A stretch of DNA of 64,000 nucleotides from Metamycoplasma hyosynoviae (GTDB taxonomy: Bacteria; Bacillota_I; Bacilli_A; Mycoplasmatales; Metamycoplasmataceae): the NCBI RefSeq assembly GCF_004365165.1, contig NZ_SOCH01000002.1:62001-126000 (forward strand), read 5' to 3'. Position numbers and translations under genes: made by a program. Every line of letters begins with the position of its first letter. Position 1 is the first letter of the stretch. Positions 63,950 through 64,000 of this stretch are shown in pieces. The notes under the pieces were generated by a model. It saw nothing but the letters and a program-made list of their open reading frames with translations, did not search any database and had not been told where the DNA came from.

Positions 63950-64000
63950 TTTTCTTCTCCTTGATGATTTTTTCTAGTAGATTAATTGCTTCAAACGATT
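63939..64000 (-). CDS. hrcA: End of the upstream gene, probably hrcA (partial)
   Basis: The last 19 codons of an upstream frame (SFEAINLLEKIIKEKKNED) end in TAG at 63939-63941, overlapping the grpE start by 11 bases. The position before grpE-dnaK and the CIRCE site suggest the repressor HrcA, but too little is visible to confirm it. Confidence 0.45.
   Translation of the reverse strand, partial: SFEAINLLEKIIKEKKNED

Overview
The window is a piece of a Mollicutes (Mycoplasma-type) chromosome. It is very AT-rich, and conserved tryptophans of housekeeping proteins (ValS, MnmG, InfB, L11, EF-Ts, DnaK) fall on in-frame TGA codons, so TGA was read as Trp and only TAA/TAG as stops. The many lipoproteins with lipobox cysteines, the variable-surface-lipoprotein repeats and the dimethylarginine hydrolase-like enzyme fit the hominis-type (Metamycoplasma) lineage; that assignment is inference. 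Almost everything lies on the minus strand; only the lipoprotein at 10.2-13.0 kb, yebC and a small lipoprotein at 35.1 kb are on plus.

Layout: 1-2.3 kb, an OppA-like lipoprotein (partial). 2.6 kb, a 61-residue peptide. 3.0-8.9 kb, an ECF-type S component, a catalytically degraded ABC ATPase and valS; the ATPase frame runs into valS without a stop. 9.1-9.9 kb, ddaH. 10.2-13.0 kb, a repeat lipoprotein with a C8 tract in its signal peptide. 13.2-18.6 kb, housekeeping genes (pepP, rpmG, pgsA, holA) plus a degraded alpha-glucosidase. 18.7 kb, yebC. 19.5-32.3 kb, a cluster of modular surface lipoproteins, one with a G9 tract, one broken at an A7 tract, one with a perfect 85-bp internal repeat. 32.5-35.8 kb, a second OppA-like lipoprotein and a small one. 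35.9-42.1 kb, the overlapping nusA-ylxR-infB-rbfA-mnmG-rlmH operon. 42.2-46.7 kb, tex, two flavin oxidoreductases, rplK-rplA. 46.9-53.3 kb, an ABC-2 exporter, proline iminopeptidase, and two enzyme-like lipoproteins. 53.6-56.3 kb, an uncharacterised three-gene operon whose middle gene looks like a membrane-tethered AbiEii-type nucleotidyltransferase. 56.3-58.8 kb, a MATE exporter and an RNase H-fold protein. 58.8-61.0 kb, rpsB-tsf. 61.2-64.0 kb, hrcA (end)-grpE-CIRCE-dnaK.

The genes fall into a compact translation/transcription/stress core and a large surface layer. The surface layer carries hallmarks of antigenic variation: homopolymeric C/G and A tracts inside lipoprotein genes, in-frame recombinogenic repeats, and a family with a shared N-terminal cap, variable middle repeats and a shared C-terminal cap. 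The best candidates for undescribed biology are the AbiEii-like operon (53646-56263, preceded by a perfect palindrome) and the pseudo-ATPase/ValS continuous frame (2982-7874).
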